This document shows, one piece after another, positions 33,710 through 46,407 of a stretch of 64,000 bases of DNA. The DNA comes from Phanerochaete sordida (Eukaryota; Basidiomycota; Agaricomycetes; Polyporales; Phanerochaetaceae): contig BPQB01000029.1 of assembly GCA_019973155.2 (NCBI GenBank), positions 62,001-126,000 on the forward strand, in the 5' to 3' direction. The notes beneath the pieces are model-generated. The model did no database searches. It was given only the letters and a program-made list of their open reading frames with translations, and had not been told where the DNA came from. Position numbers and translations under genes: made by a program. Position 1 is the stretch's first letter. Each line of letters begins with the position of its first letter.

Positions 33710-34397
33710 GAGAACGACGGTAGGAAAAATCAGAGCGCATGCGGTAGCTCGTACCTGTTGACAAGTCAAGTGTGTCCACGACCGGCACCATATGACGGTG
33801 AGTTCCAAGATAGAATAATGTGTACGAGTCTGAGCGAGAAGGAGTGAAGGAGAGAGGGGAAGCCTACGAGGGAGATGCAAGGATGTCGAGTGCGATGGCA
33901 GGCACAGCCATGGCATTTGGCTTACGTGGGCCTTACCAGCCTTCATGTCATTGCAGAAAATATGAGGAAGCGTACGCTATACATGAACGTGAGAGCTCTG
34001 CGTGGCCGCGTAGCTTTGACGCCGATAATATTGAGGCTGTAGTATCGTTTAGCTGGTATTAAACAGCGAGCCCCTTCTGTTACAGTAAGAGCATCCCAAG
34101 TTCTCAACTTGACCGCAAAATAGCCGACGTCTTGCGAGCTATCTGCAAAAAATGGCTGATTTACGGATACATACCATGGTGCAGCGGCTACTGACAGTAT
34201 GAAGGCCACGCGGAGGAAGCGAGCTGAGGAGCGATCGGCGATACGAGCGTGTATGAAAGCGCGGACGAGGTATCCTTCTATGATCACATTGCCCCACGAC
34301 GCGACTGGCCGCGGCCCGATGTCCGTTAACTGGATCAGACGTCAGCGCGCCAGCAGCTACGAGGGTGCGATCAGCTAGAACAGCCTTAAGACTCACT
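33710..34397. other. Intergenic, no gene confirmed
   Basis: A minus-strand frame at 33943-34287 starts MIIEGYLVRAFIHARIADRS and has hydrophobic stretches, vaguely like part of a fungal multi-pass protein. Without flanking exons I do not call it. Confidence 0.35.
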
Positions 34398-35130
34398 TTA
34401 TAGCAGAAATCGCCGAAAGATATTAACAAGCCCGGCGACTTCAGGTGGACTGTGTAGAGGTAGGATTTGATCCGCCGGTGTGGGTAGTGGTGGGAAGTGC
34501 ACGCAAGCATGCTCCTGGGAATGGCCGCCCGATCAGTGTATGCTGTATCCCGCTTGACCGACTTTGCATACCTCATAGAGCTGCTTGATCGCGTTCGCGA
34601 TTCGTTTGGCGAGGGCGGCCTGCGTGATCGTGCCCGCATCGAGCGTGTCTACGCGATCGGTTCCGTGGAGGAAGCAGCTCCACGAAGGGTATCCAGGCCA
34701 CTTGGACATCGTCAGTGACAGCCTCGTGGTCGTCAGAACAGCTAGATACCCACCTCCAGCCGCAAAATAAATTTCAGGACGCCGCTCTTGCAGACCGTCA
34801 CGCGCTCTTGGTAGCTTGCGTCGCTGGCGAGCGAACCCGCTGCTGCGCGCTTGAGGGACGTCTCCGGCGGGAATACAACGGCCTGCAGTTGTTCGTAACC
34901 CTGGCCGCTGTTGTAAAAGGCGTACTTCTGCGGAATGCAGATCCCTGGGGAATCCTGGAGCCACCAATGGTCATGATTAGTTACGGGTCGCCCATACTCG
35001 TGAAGCGGCGAAACCTACCGCCATTTTTGAAGAACAATTTTGTACTGTCGCCTTGAATAGGATAGAAAGAAGAGTGCGGTTTTGTACATGCTTTCCGTGG
35101 TGAGTCACTTACTTCTGGTCCGTTGTCCAT
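34398..35130 (-). pseudogene. Degenerate SWQPV-family copy A6
   Basis: First exon 35130-35113 (MDNGPE) and donor GTAAGT match copy A7. Exons 34954-34754 (SPGICIPQKY, AVVFPPE, VLKFILRLE) and 34700-34572 (WPGYPSW, LAKRIANAIKQLYE) are well preserved and end with good donors. After the next acceptor (CCCAG) the frame reads EHACVHFPPL and stops at 34398 without LVELR or SWQPV, so the last exon has been replaced or lost. The segment between the first exon and SPGIC has a 26-nt exon-like piece that does not keep phase. It may encode a protein with an altered C-terminus. Confidence 0.6.
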
Positions 35131-35640
35131 GGAGAAGTGGCGTCTACGGGAAATAGAGTATCGGACCTTGCAGTCGACCGCAGCTGTTCCACTGCGCCTC
35201 TGCATATCGTGGTATGCTCGCACAGTCGCGCATGTGCTCGGCTTATTTTAACTGGCCGTTGCTAGAGCAGTGAAGGGGCCGCTGTGCGCCCAAAGGAGCC
35301 GTCGGAGAACCTTTCAAGCCGTAGGCAATAATACGCCATGACAGACAGGATGGTCAGCCTTCTGTAGGCGAGCTCTGGGCTAATTCTGATGGCCATAGTC
35401 AGCTTGATAGGCATTCCAACGGATCAACAACGGTCATGGCCGTATGAACCCAATGGCGGGCTATCTAGTAGAGCTTTCCTTCAACGTTCGACCGTAGGAA
35501 AGGCTCGTTGGTACTCACAGCCACGGTGGAGATGACCTTGGCTTGCGTAGTGTGCAAATGACACTCGGGCATCGCCAGGGTGCCATGGCGGTCGCCATTG
35601 CCCGACCTTGCACAGCATGCCGCGGAAGCTCTCGCGCCCG
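35085..35640 (-). repeat. Right arm of the ~0.5-kb inverted repeat
   Basis: Reverse-complement partner of 30825-31380. It contains the promoter side and first exon of copy A6. The two arms enclose the intact fusion gene B2 and the remainder of A6. Confidence 0.8.
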
Positions 35641-36168
35641 AGAACACAAGCGCGTAACAGAGACTCCAATGATCGACGTTGACGTTACCAGGCTAAAATG
35701 GCGTTTTCTGTAGCGTCATGCATCAGAGCCGTCTTCGTCTGACGATGTTCTGCAGGTCTGCAATATGTTGTAATGGAGAAGTGAGCGTGGAGAGAATAGC
35801 ATATGCATGAGCGAGGAACGGCAGTTTCTGCTCCAATTTTGAGGATAAGTGGCTTGTCGCGATAACAAAACTCGAAATTGACACCGCTTGCCATCTTCGT
35901 AACGACCTCTTGTCATTGTCGTCCGCCTCAGTCTTGTCACTGGCGGTTCTGCTTGGGGCTTGGAACTGTACTTGACGAGCGCGGCGACCTGCCCTTTGCT
36001 TCTCTCTGTCTCTGGATTCCTCTCGTCTTCACCGCTTTGGCCTCATCTTCTCCTTCCCGGCGCGACCATCACACCAGAGCGCGGGTAATCATCAAGCTTG
36101 CGACTATTGCACGGAAATACTGGACTGCTGTTTGAACGTTTGGAATTCCCCGGAGGGCCGTGTAAACC
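35641..36168. other. Intergenic, boundary of the accessory region
   Basis: Beyond the inverted repeat I see no gene until the Munc13-like start. The last trace of the unnamed family is at about 35.1 kb. Confidence 0.45.
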
Positions 36169-39100
36169 ATGTCGAAGCGCATGTCGAGGACGTCTTCCTC
36201 AAGGCGCAGTGTTGTGGGCTCTATGCACGAGAGGCGGATGTCGAAGTACCGAGTGTCAGACGAGGATCTTATGAGGTGCGTGCTACTTCACGTGTCGTAT
36301 GGCTCGAGCTGACGATCACTCCCAAAGCTTCGTGCTGCGCGTGGCGTACGTTACCCTGCGATCTAAGACGTGCTATTTGACTAAATGCGCGCGCACCTGC
36401 CAGTCTACTGAGCTACCAGATGCAGCCTAAGCCAGTCGATACGCATGCACAAACTCAGGCTGAAGCCATTCGGGAACGCGACTACTCGTCAAGGCTGTCT
36501 GGAGCGATCTCAGGATCCATCGTGTCCATCGGAGACGTCTTCAAGGACTACCGTGATGGGACGAAGGCCGTGCGCTTTCCCAGGGACCTGCTGAAGGTGC
36601 TGGAGCAGAAGCTGCAGGACATTGCGATGGGCAAGGACCCAGCGTACGTTTCGCAGCCGTATCCCGTCTCCCCTCGGCTGTTCATCGCGAAATCCGCAGA
36701 TACTCGGACCAACTCATTCGGCGTACCATGGCCGTCTTCTACGGCCAGGTGAAAGACGAGAACTTCAGGAAGCAGATGAAGGAAAACCGCAAGATTGAAG
36801 AAATGATTCTAATGTTTGCCACGAATGCCACGAACGTCCTCAGGAAGGAACCAACGCTTGCCGGAGACGGCTGGAAGGTCGAGCTCAATAACCACATCGC
36901 ACAATTCATCAAGTTGCTCAGAGAGTGCTTGAGGAATGTCAGCCATGTCTCCTCAGAGCTTACCGCTAGGCTCGACGTGTACGCGGCGAAGCTTGCGCCG
37001 TCTGCTACCCAAGCACCGGTGTACAGCGACTCCGGATACGACTCATCCTCGACACGGGACTCCACGCTCATCTCACCGAAACGATTGAGCACAAGCGTGA
37101 ACGACATGCCTTTGGTGCGGACTGCAGCGAAGCTTTTCAAGATGCAACTGGACGAAGCCCAGCGCGAGATTGACGAGCTGGCCAAGTACTGCAACGAGAA
37201 GGCGCGTAAACACTCTTTTGTTCCACATCCGTAAAGCTGAGTGTCGTCTAGGCAGCCCTGACGGACCTGAAGGTAGGCGCGATGCGGTTAATTATGGCAC
37301 AGTTCTAAACTTGTCGTGTAGACGTGTCTCAAGAACATCAACGCCGGTGCACCATTCCCAGGCCGTCGCGAAGACTTCGACAGCGAGGCGGCCTGGCAGC
37401 ACTGGCGCACCCTCGAGACGTCGCACCTGTCGCAACTCATGGTTGTGATGGTGCAGTTCAACCCAGAGCTGGCGAAGTCGACGCCCGCAGATGCCCTGCC
37501 GCAGTCCGCCGCGAACGGGCGACCAGGGTCAGTATACAGCCACATGTCGTCGCGTGACTCGTTCTATGGCACATCTGCCTCACGCCACGCTTCTATTAGC
37601 AGCCGGCATTCGTTCCGCGCGAGCCAGGGCAGCGTCCTGGCGCCAAGCAGCCCCGACGGCGCTGGAGCCGAGGTGGACGAGGACGAGGACGTCCCGGTGG
37701 GCCACTACTTCACCTTCATCCCTCCGAATCCACGCAAGTACTACAAGCGTCTGCTCGAGTACTGCATTGCCGCGGATTTGGAGGCGATGCTCAGTCCCGC
37801 TGTGGGCGACGACGACGAGGTGTCCCTGGGCATCCTCTCGGCGTCCCACATTGAGCTGATCAACGAATGCGCGCTGCGCTGGAGAATAGGGCAGCCGTAC
37901 CGTGCGGCATGCTTCCTGGACATCGTCAAACAGTTCTACGAGCGCAATGAGGTGCCGCTAGAGTGCATTCCTGAGGCGCTGGCCACCATTGCGAAAGTAC
38001 AACACGAGCACGAGCTGTCGAGGTGGCCGATACAGGATGTGAGTGCAGTCTCGCGGGTGTTTCTGAGGCCGTTAACTGAAGTCTCTGCAGTCCGATTATC
38101 TTGCCCAAATATATGGCTCCCTCTTCAACATCTTCCTGTCATGTCTGTACCACGCCATGGACGCGATACCAAACCTGAAGCCCTCAGAAATCAGCGCCTA
38201 CCTCGAAATCCTCGAGACGATCCGCGAGAGCGGCCTTCTGGAGCGCTTCGAGAACGACATGACTGCTCGCATAACCGACGTGCAGGAGCAGATTCGCTCT
38301 GTCTCGGGGCGGTGGTACGACGAGAAGAGCCGCGACATACACTCTGGCCCTGGCGCAGGTGTCAACCTGGCGCTGCCGCTGCTGCTCATGACCGACGAAG
38401 TCGAGAAATCCGCGAAGGCGTTGGACAAGCGGTTCCCCGAACCGCTCCTCGGGTATGCTCACCGCTTTCTGGACGGCATCGTATGCTGATTCTTGCGTGT
38501 AGCCATATAGACGTCGTATCCCTATACGTGGAAGTCGTGGTACCATTATTCTTGCAGGACCTGGACGCGTCGAGCAAGCGGTTATTCGAGAACTCTCGGA
38601 ATGGGCCAACGCCGGACGTACCTATCCAAGATATTTTCTCGCTATTTCGCCGCGCGAAGACGGTCATGGGAATGTATCAAGCTTTCTGCCCGAAGTGAGT
38701 GTTTCTTGAGCACCCCTGTAGTCCGAATATCTAACTGGATTTTTGTCAGCGGAGACGCTGAGTTTGACCTGGGCGGCTTCTTCGAACCATATGTGCTACA
38801 GTGGCTGGTCGACATCGATGGCAAGACTACGCAATGGGTCCAGGCTGTAAGCGTGTATTTTCGTTGCCCAAGAACAGGAGCTAAGCTTTTGATCAGGCTA
38901 TCGCTGCAGACAAGGTTCGTGGGTTGGTCCAGCGCGCTGGAATTATTCTGATATCCCCTGTAGTTTCAAGCAGAGGGCCCCGAAGGTCACAGTTCATCTA
39001 TCATCGACCTCTTCGACTCGCTTCGAAGTCCAGTATCCTTCCTTGAGGACTTGCAGTGGACAGACGAATACCAGGAAGCCAGGTTCTATACGAGTTTGTC

Positions 39101-41110
39101 TAAGGTTACTCGTTTTCTTTCCGCCCGTACAACATTATTCTCACACTGCCATAGACCATTAGCAAGGCTGTCGAGCACTACTGTCGCACTATGGAAGAGC
39201 TCTTCATGCAGGAGATGTTCCCTCGCCCGACGGACTATATCCAACCGCAGAAGTCGTCGGCATGGCTCGAGAAGGCGAAGCAGCTCGCACAGACCGCCGA
39301 GAAGAAGCCCGAGCCGTTTACCTTCCAACCCGAGTCATGTGTCAAGCTCAACAACATCGACGCAGCTCGCCGACTCTTGGATAATATCTACGCACAGGTA
39401 CAAGCGGACAAGAAGGCCGAGATCCTGAGCACCATGGCGCCGCCAGTACCGGAGAAGGACCACAAGGCGCCGCGCTTCTTGTTCACTGTGAAGATTGTGA
39501 TCGCGGAGGGACTCGTACCGTTGGACAGCAGTCCGTCAACAAGACTCGACACCTTCGTTACCCTTAGTGATGAGCAGGGCAACCGTCTTGCTAAGACACG
39601 TACCATCTACGAGTCACTGAGCCCACGATGTAAGCATCCTTCTCGCCCTCATGCCACTGAGTCGTCTCATTGTGCTTCACAGGGGAAGAAACCTTTGACC
39701 TGTCCGTGGAGAAGCCGCTCTGGCTGATGATCAGCGTGCGCGACCGTGCGCTCGTGGGCAAGCACGATACCGTCGGACGGGCATACGTCTGCTTGGACCC
39801 ACGGCGATACGGCGACTTCCTCACCCACGACCTTTGGCTCGACCTCGACTCCCAAGGTCGTATCCTGCTCCGAATCAGTATGGAAGGCGAGAAGGACGAT
39901 CCCCAGTTCTACTTCGGTCGCGCGTTCCGTTCGCTCAAGCGCGCGGAGAGCGACATGGTCCGGGTCTTCATTGACAAGGTTTGCACAGCTCATTTCGACG
40001 CCACGAAATTGCTGACAGCATCTTTATTCTCAGATCTCTCCTTTCATCCGCCAGAACGTCTCACGACCAGTGCTGAAGTCGCTGACCAAGACAGGAAGTC
40101 TGAGCATCGATTACAACAAGGCAATTGGCAATGTCACGGCGTTGTACCGCTCAGCATTGGGCAGCAACAACTCCGAGGTGCAAATTCCGCTCCCGTCGTC
40201 AGAGAAGCCTCGCATACGGCCGGAAGACCTGACGGACGTGGAGATCGAGCAAGCCATTACGCCCGTCTTTGACTTCTTCGACGCCAACCTGCCCACGCTC
40301 AACACCTACCTTAGCGACTCGACGAAGGAGATGGTCATGACGCGCTTGTGGAAGGAGCTGCTCAACGTGGTCGAGGGGCTGTTGATCCCGCCGCTGTCTG
40401 ATGTCGCTAGCGACATGAAGCCTCTGACAGACAAGGAAGTCGACATCGTCTTCAAGTGGCTGAAGGTAAGCTTCATCCAGCCTGTCAGCTAGCGGCGGTG
40501 TTCTGAGCGTATGTCCGACAGTTCCTGCGAGACTACTTCTACGCCGGAGGCGAGGGCCCTGTCCCCTTGGAAGCGCTGCAGAACCAAAAATACCGTGACG
40601 TCCTCTCAATCCGCCTCTACTACGACTGGCACACGTACGTTTCCACTGCATCTCAGCACTGTCTGCGACTCATCAGGAAAATTTTTCATAGCGATGCGCT
40701 CATGGAAGAGTGCGTCCGCATGATGCAGCAGAGCCTCCGCGCGTCGCCATCCGTCAAGAAGCGCGCCAAGAGCGTGTACCAGCAGCGCAACCTGGGCACG
40801 ATCAAGGATCGCAAGAAGGCGAAGCAGGAAGTCAAAGAAGTCTCGAACGGGGAGACCATCCTGCGGATTCTGCGGATGCGGTGCGTCCCGCGAGGCTTCC
40901 TCTCCGCGGGGCACCCGAGCTGACTCTGACATGCTTGACAGCCCCGGAACATCCGACTTCATCGCCCAGCAGCTCTTCGCGATGAACAACATGCAGGCGG
41001 AGCGCGAGGCCCAGTCACGCGACGCGCAGAAGCGCAAGCTCCAGCGGCCGCGCCAGGACATCCCGCCGGTGCCCGAGGTGCCCCCTCTGCCGCCGAAAGC
41101 GCAGCCATGA
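36169..41110 (+). CDS. Munc13/Ync13-like protein with MUN and C2 domains (1362 aa)
   Basis: Seventeen exons, 36169-36275 to 40942-41110, sum to 4089 nt in frame; three are tiny (36328-36345, 37256-37272, 38897-38914). The N-terminus is Ser/Arg-rich (MSKRMSRTSSSRRSVVG), then DEDLM-SFVLRVA-LLSYQ. The MUN helical region spans roughly residues 200-800 with the MHD1 part near FEPYVLQWLVDIDGKTTQWV. A C2 domain follows at about 907-1020 (FLFTVKIVIAEGL, YESLSPRWEETFDL). The MHD2-like part is near 1135-1220 (TPVFDFFDANLPTLNTYL). The tail is Pro-rich. Fungal members such as S. pombe Ync13 act in vesicle tethering or priming for exocytosis and cytokinesis; that role is inferred by family. The upstream start at 36169 rather than 36420 is preferred because two further exons join perfectly. 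Confidence 0.88.
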
Positions 41111-41762
41111 TGACCGTGCCCCGCCCGGACTCCCCGCCCTGCCCATGCCCAAGGACGTATACCACGCGCAGCAGCCTGTCTATACCTTGATTCCCTTTAT
41201 TTTGCCTGCATCATTTTCTGCGGCCCTGGCTCCCCTTTCGCGGCTGCCCGTCTTCTCCGCCGGTGTAGTTACTCTCCATGCTATCACTCTCCTTGCCTCC
41301 GAGCTGTTCCTTCGTGTATGTGCTGGCTGCCGCATCAAGAGTTGGACTTTGTCATCGGTGTATCCCAGGGTTAATCGTAATTCGCATATACCCCCGCCTT
41401 CGCGCGCGAGTCCGCGCTGTCATCGCACTGCCAGGCTGTCACGGCTTCCTCGCGACGAACGCGAAGCCCGCACCCAAGCCAAAGGCCGCGTGACGGCACA
41501 CCCGGGGCCACGACGAGCATGCGTGTGCATATGATCCGATAACTTGTACAATTACTGCGACAGCGCACAGCTACACAAAGAGCGCGACACCGGCGGGTGA
41601 TTAAGCATTTAACAACAACGCGACAGCGCGTTCCAGAGGTCCAAACGAGTGCCCGGTCTTTTGAGCGGTGTCTATAAACAAACGAGGGGCGGGCGCGCGC
41701 GCACACATAAAATACTTGCCGGGGGCACTTCGCGGGACCCTGGCGGTGCCGGCGCGGGTGCG
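41111..41762. other. Intergenic between converging genes
   Basis: The 3' flanks of the Munc13-like and DUF6534 genes. No gene, repeat or RNA was recognised. Confidence 0.45.
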
Positions 41763-43651
41763 CTACACGGCGGAGCCTATCGGCATCTTCGCGCTCGAGT
41801 CGCGCTCGGCCGTGTGCGCCGAGGACCACTCGACGTCGCGCTTGTCGCCGTCGCTGACGTCGACCATCTCGTGCTGCTCGACGTGCACGAAGACCTGGCC
41901 GAGCGAGAGCACCGTCGTCAGCACCGTCTGCGCGCTCCACACCCGCGCGCGCGCTGCACCACGCCGCACTCACCTCGGGGCGTGTCGCCGTCGACAGGTT
42001 CACGACGTCCAGCTAGAGACGGGGTAGAGGGTGGGAGTGAGTAAAGCGGGCGCAGGGGCGGCGGGGGCACTCACGCGGCGCGCGGCGCCCGCGCCGTCGC
42101 GGCTCTTGCGGTCCGTGTCCTCGCTCGTCTGGTAGCGCCAGCCGGCGCGCGAGTTGAGGCTCGACATGAGCGAGTTCGTGTACAGCTTCGCGAGCGGGAA
42201 GTTGAACGCGAGGTGCCTGCGCGCCGTCAGCGTCCTGTCCTGCACACGGAGGCGGGGGACTCACAGGCCGCTCGACTAGGGGCAGGGAGGGAGAGGGGGG
42301 GAGGCAGGGTCAGCGGCGCGTGGGCGCGCGTGCGGTAGGGGCGCACCGAGACGAGGTACGCGATCAGGTCGACGATCGCCCACAGGGCGGTGAGCAGCCC
42401 GTTCTGCACGGTCACTGGGCGCGCGTCAGCGGTGTGCGCGGCGCGGTGGGGAGGGGACGCACGCCGGATGATCTTGTTGAGGATGTCGTCCGTGCCCGAG
42501 AAGCCGGTCTTGTGCCGGCGCTGGGGGCGCGTCAGTTACGGTGCGGGGCGCAGAGGGGCGCGGAGATGGGATGGCGCCGGAAAGGGTGATAGAGTTGGGA
42601 ATGGAGGGGACAGAGAAGAGGGGGAGATGAACGGAGAGGGGACTGCGGCAATGTGCGAGAACAAAAAGGCGAGCGACACGCGGAGGGGGACGTACCAGGT
42701 GCCAGGTGAGCGTGAGCGTGATCGTGCTGTCGCAGACGGCGGCGCCGATGAGCCAGACGATGACGACGGCCTGGAACTTCTGGAACTCCTCGAACTGCGG
42801 CACGAAGTGGATCGCGATCGCGGTCCCGACGCCGCCGACTGGCCCTCGTCAGCACGCCATAACGCCACAAGACGAGGGGGAGGGGGGACGCACAGAAGGA
42901 CGTCGACGCGGTGACGCAGATGAGGACGACGAGCCACCAGTTGTTCGTGAGCACCTTCACGCGCCACGCGAAGAAGAGCTGCACCGCCGTCGCGATGATG
43001 CCCTGCGCGCGCCCGTGAGCAAGCCGTCAGTCGCACTGGAGCACGCGGACGCACCACCATCGCCGGGTCTGCGCATGCGGACGCGCGCGGTCAGCGAAGC
43101 TCGGAGGGGAAGCGCAGGGCGTGCGTACCCGTCGCGAAGACTGCGGGCGGTCATGAGTGCCAGGCGCGAAGCGGAGCATGTGACGGCTTACCCCAGTTCC
43201 CGGACGAGAGCGCGGCCTGGTTGCCTGGCGCACGAGTCAGCGCGGGGCGCGGGGCGCGGCGCGGCGGGACGCACCGAAGTTGTTCACGAGCACGTTGTAG
43301 ATCCACCAGATGTCGAAGAAGCAGTTGAGCGTGTCTGCGAGGAGGAGGCCGACGACCTGCGGGCGCGTGAGCGGCTGCGCGGGTGCGGGCGCGGGGTGCG
43401 CGGCGCGCGGCGTACCAGGGCCTTCAGCCAGAGGCGGTCCCTGCGGACGGTGAGTGCGTGCGCGCGCGGAGAGGGTGGGGGCGCACTTGGGGTACTTGGA
43501 GTAGTACAGGAAGCACTGGGTCACCATGATGCCGTAGAGGAAGACGTTGAGGAAGGTGCCGATGAGGCCGGGGCCGTGGCTGCGCGCGCGTCAGCGGGGG
43601 CGGCGGCGCACACGATGAGGGGACTCACGCGATCGTAGCCGGGTTGCCCAT
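41763..43651 (-). CDS. DUF6534 seven-helix membrane protein (338 aa)
   Basis: Fifteen exons from 43651-43629 to 41927-41763 sum to 1017 nt. Several are micro-exons: 43140-43129 (12 nt), 43068-43055 (14 nt) and 42275-42265 (11 nt). Hydrophobic segments include LIGTFLNVFLYGIMVTQCFL, VVGLLLADTLNCFFDIWWIY, WWLVVLICVTASTSF, FQAVVIVWLIGAAVCDSTIT and LLTALWAIVDLIAYLVS. The DUF6534 signature is complete: TDDILNKIIRLTVQNGLLT, then LHLAFNFPLAKLYTNSLMSS and LNSRAGWRY. The cytosolic C-terminus is charged (VEHQEMVDVSDGDKRDVEWS). The family is expanded in mushrooms and its role is unknown. A TATATA at 43691-43696 is about 45 bp from the ATG. Confidence 0.88.
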
Positions 43652-43690
43652 ACTTTGCGCACTGAGGCGGAACATGCGCGCGCGCTGTGC

Positions 43691-43696
43691 TATATA
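43691..43696 (-). promoter_or_regulatory. TATA box of the DUF6534 gene
   Basis: GGTATATAGC on the minus strand about 45 bp before the ATG at 43651, implying a very short 5' leader. Confidence 0.5.
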
Positions 43697-46407
43697 CCCT
43701 GCGCGCCGGGATCAGGGATCGGGGCTCCGGCAGGGTGCGCTTCGGCGTGCTTCTGCAGGGTGCGCGCCGGCTTCGGCGGGGGCTGATGGGGCGCGACGAA
43801 CTGAGATGGGGCGCGGTCGCGACGCCTGGCGTTCTCACGGGGGGCGCCTTCGCGAGGTGTGTGGATATCACCGTCGCGGCGTGCGCACAGCACTATATAG
43901 CCCCGGGCACGCGCGCGTGCGTGTGCGTGGCGTCTATCAGCCGGGGTTTGGCAGGCACGCGAGGGCCCACGCCGATTCGCCAGCGCGCGAGGCTGGCTCC
44001 TGTGGCAGTAAAATTGACAGGGCGCTGTCAGCGGGCACGCACCGACGGCGACCGGGGAAGGTTTGCCTGCGTGGCCAATGAAGGGGCGCTGCGCGGCCTG
44101 CAATGAGCCGGACACCGGCGGGGCTGCATTGCGACGGACGCATGGGCAGCGGTGGCAGCGAGTCTGGGTGGTGCGCTTCACGTAAGTGATGGCTCGCCAC
44201 ATCTACGAGCCTCGCGACGCGCCAGTGGATGGAGCGAAATCTTTCGCGCGGTCTTCCATGGAAAATAGGGCAGGGGCTTCTGGGAGCGTTTTGCTAGGAT
44301 GTCGATGGACCAAGACGGTGGATAGGCTTACGGTTTCGGCCGCCACCGTCGTGCTGCGAGCTGAGCCGGCCCCATACGTCTGCGAGGGTGAGCTCTGTGG
44401 ATATCCGCGGAGGCAATCGGAGCTTGGGAGGCGTGATGCGTAGGGATGTGCAATGCGAGCGTGGGAGAGGAAAGATGCATCGCGGTGGTCGGGCAAAGTG
44501 CTCCTGCGCAGGGCCCCTGAAATTGGCCCAGAGGCCTGCCTTCGCAGCGCGACCGGAGTTTAGGTGTAGATGCCCGGACGAGGAGGGCAGTTCCGGGTCA
44601 AGTTCGTCGCAGAGTGCCTTCTGCAATCTAGCATGCAGACATTCGGACTTTCCACCAAGCCAATGGCTGATTCGGAGCTGCCTCCCGATCAGATTAGTTG
44701 CGCCTCCTTCCTTTGACTGGCCAGCAGAAAATACCTGCGGCCGCGCTGCACCTGACATGGCGGTCCTTTGGTCCAACATCCGCCCGAAATGTGCGGGTTT
44801 CTGGGAGATGTTTGCGACGGAAAACGAGGGCTGCGGTGTGGGCAGGGGAGATGCCTTGGTAGCTCATCTGCTCGGCCAGCTGGCAGCATCTAGGGTCGTC
44901 CAAATAAGGAATCGTCCCGAGGCGCCACTTACGATCTGATGGCAAAGTGACATTGACAGGCACGCGTCACGGCAAGTCCCGCGAGAAGCAACTTTAGACC
45001 GATTAGGCAGGTGCTGTCCACGCCGGCCGCCTCGGCTGTCCCTGTGACTGCCCCGCCGTGGGAGTCTGGAACCCCAGGCCTTCTGCTCCCAGAAATCTGC
45101 AGAAATACAGAAGTACGCGTGCGCGCCCTAGAAGGCCGCAAACTTTTAGGCAGCCGCAGAACCTGATATCGCGTCCCGACGCAGGGCTCGAGCGGCGTGC
45201 GACGCAACGTAATCGCCGCTCTGCACTATACCATGCACGGCGAGCAGCCGTCGATGTCACTGGAAGTTCGCAGAACATACAGCGATGACATGGCTGCGCG
45301 GCGGTCACCCTGCAAGGGGCACTAGCAAACCCCATCAGGCAGCTGTGCTGCGCCTTTCGTTACGCTCGCTGGACGCTCGGCAAGGCCGGGCTTTTCGACA
45401 ACTCGACAATCCAATGATCGCAATTCCAGACTCGGATTGAATGGCGAAAGGATCGCCTGGAGCTCAAGATACGCCTCGCACAGACACCGCCACGCGTGCG
45501 CGTCATGCTATCAGCCAGGGTCAGCCTGCGCTTTTATCATACCTCGACAGGGTGCTATATACTACTGACTGTGAACCGCACAACATAGCAACGCTCGTTC
45601 GCATATCCATCGATAAATTTCACAGTGAGGACGGGCACGGCGCAGTGCCCGAGCGATCTAATATCAGTGAGATTCCGACGAGACTCCACCCGAGGTTCGC
45701 ATTCGCGTTCAATCCCATCGCAGCGACCTCCGCATTATCCTTGCCTTAGCGAGGGCTTTTCAGGCTTCGCTCCGCCATGGAAACTCGGTAGAGGCCTTCT
45801 GCAATGATGGCGTACTGTTGGAAGATCGCCCCGACGCTCAAATTTCGAAGAGGCCGTCTCGGTCCAGATGCGTTCAATAACGCGCGATCTACGACTCGCG
45901 TAGGTAGCTCCGGCGCCCGACGCGCGCACACGTCGCGATGGCCTCCGATGTCGGGACGCGCGCACTGCAGAGCACGTCGTCATCCCGCTTGGCCCACACG
46001 ACATCATAGGCGGGTGCACAGCGCGGGAGCGCGCTCTGATCATGCAGAACTCTGGCAAAGAACGACAAAAGCTTGCAGAGAATAACCTCAGGGTCGCGCC
46101 GTTCGGGCAGCGGCACTGCGCCGCGCGGCGTCTTCGCAGCGACGCCTGTAGTCGAACCTTCGACGAAATCTTCGACAAAACCTTCGACGCAACCTCCACC
46201 GCCGCACGCGACGAGCTTACAGCAGCGCGGCGCACGGGTGAACGGTGCATCTCAAATATTGCATTCCAACGCGTGCAAGCGCGCTGCTACACTTCCGTAT
46301 GTCGTACAAACTTTATCTTTTTGCATGTCCACGCCTGAACGCTCTCGCGCCCGTCCACCATCCTTGAGCGGCGCGAGCGGGCGTGCGAGGGCCCACGGGA
46401 CGGCACC
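43697..46407. other. 2.7-kb intergenic region, no gene seen
   Basis: This is the longest gene-free stretch. It is GC-rich with many short spurious frames on both strands. I could not recognise any domain, tandem array, TA-flanked MITE or RNA gene. Confidence 0.4.

Noticed and set aside
33943..34287. Possible membrane protein fragment on the minus strand
   Set aside because: Hydrophobic stretches exist, but no start context, partner exons or family motif could be confirmed.
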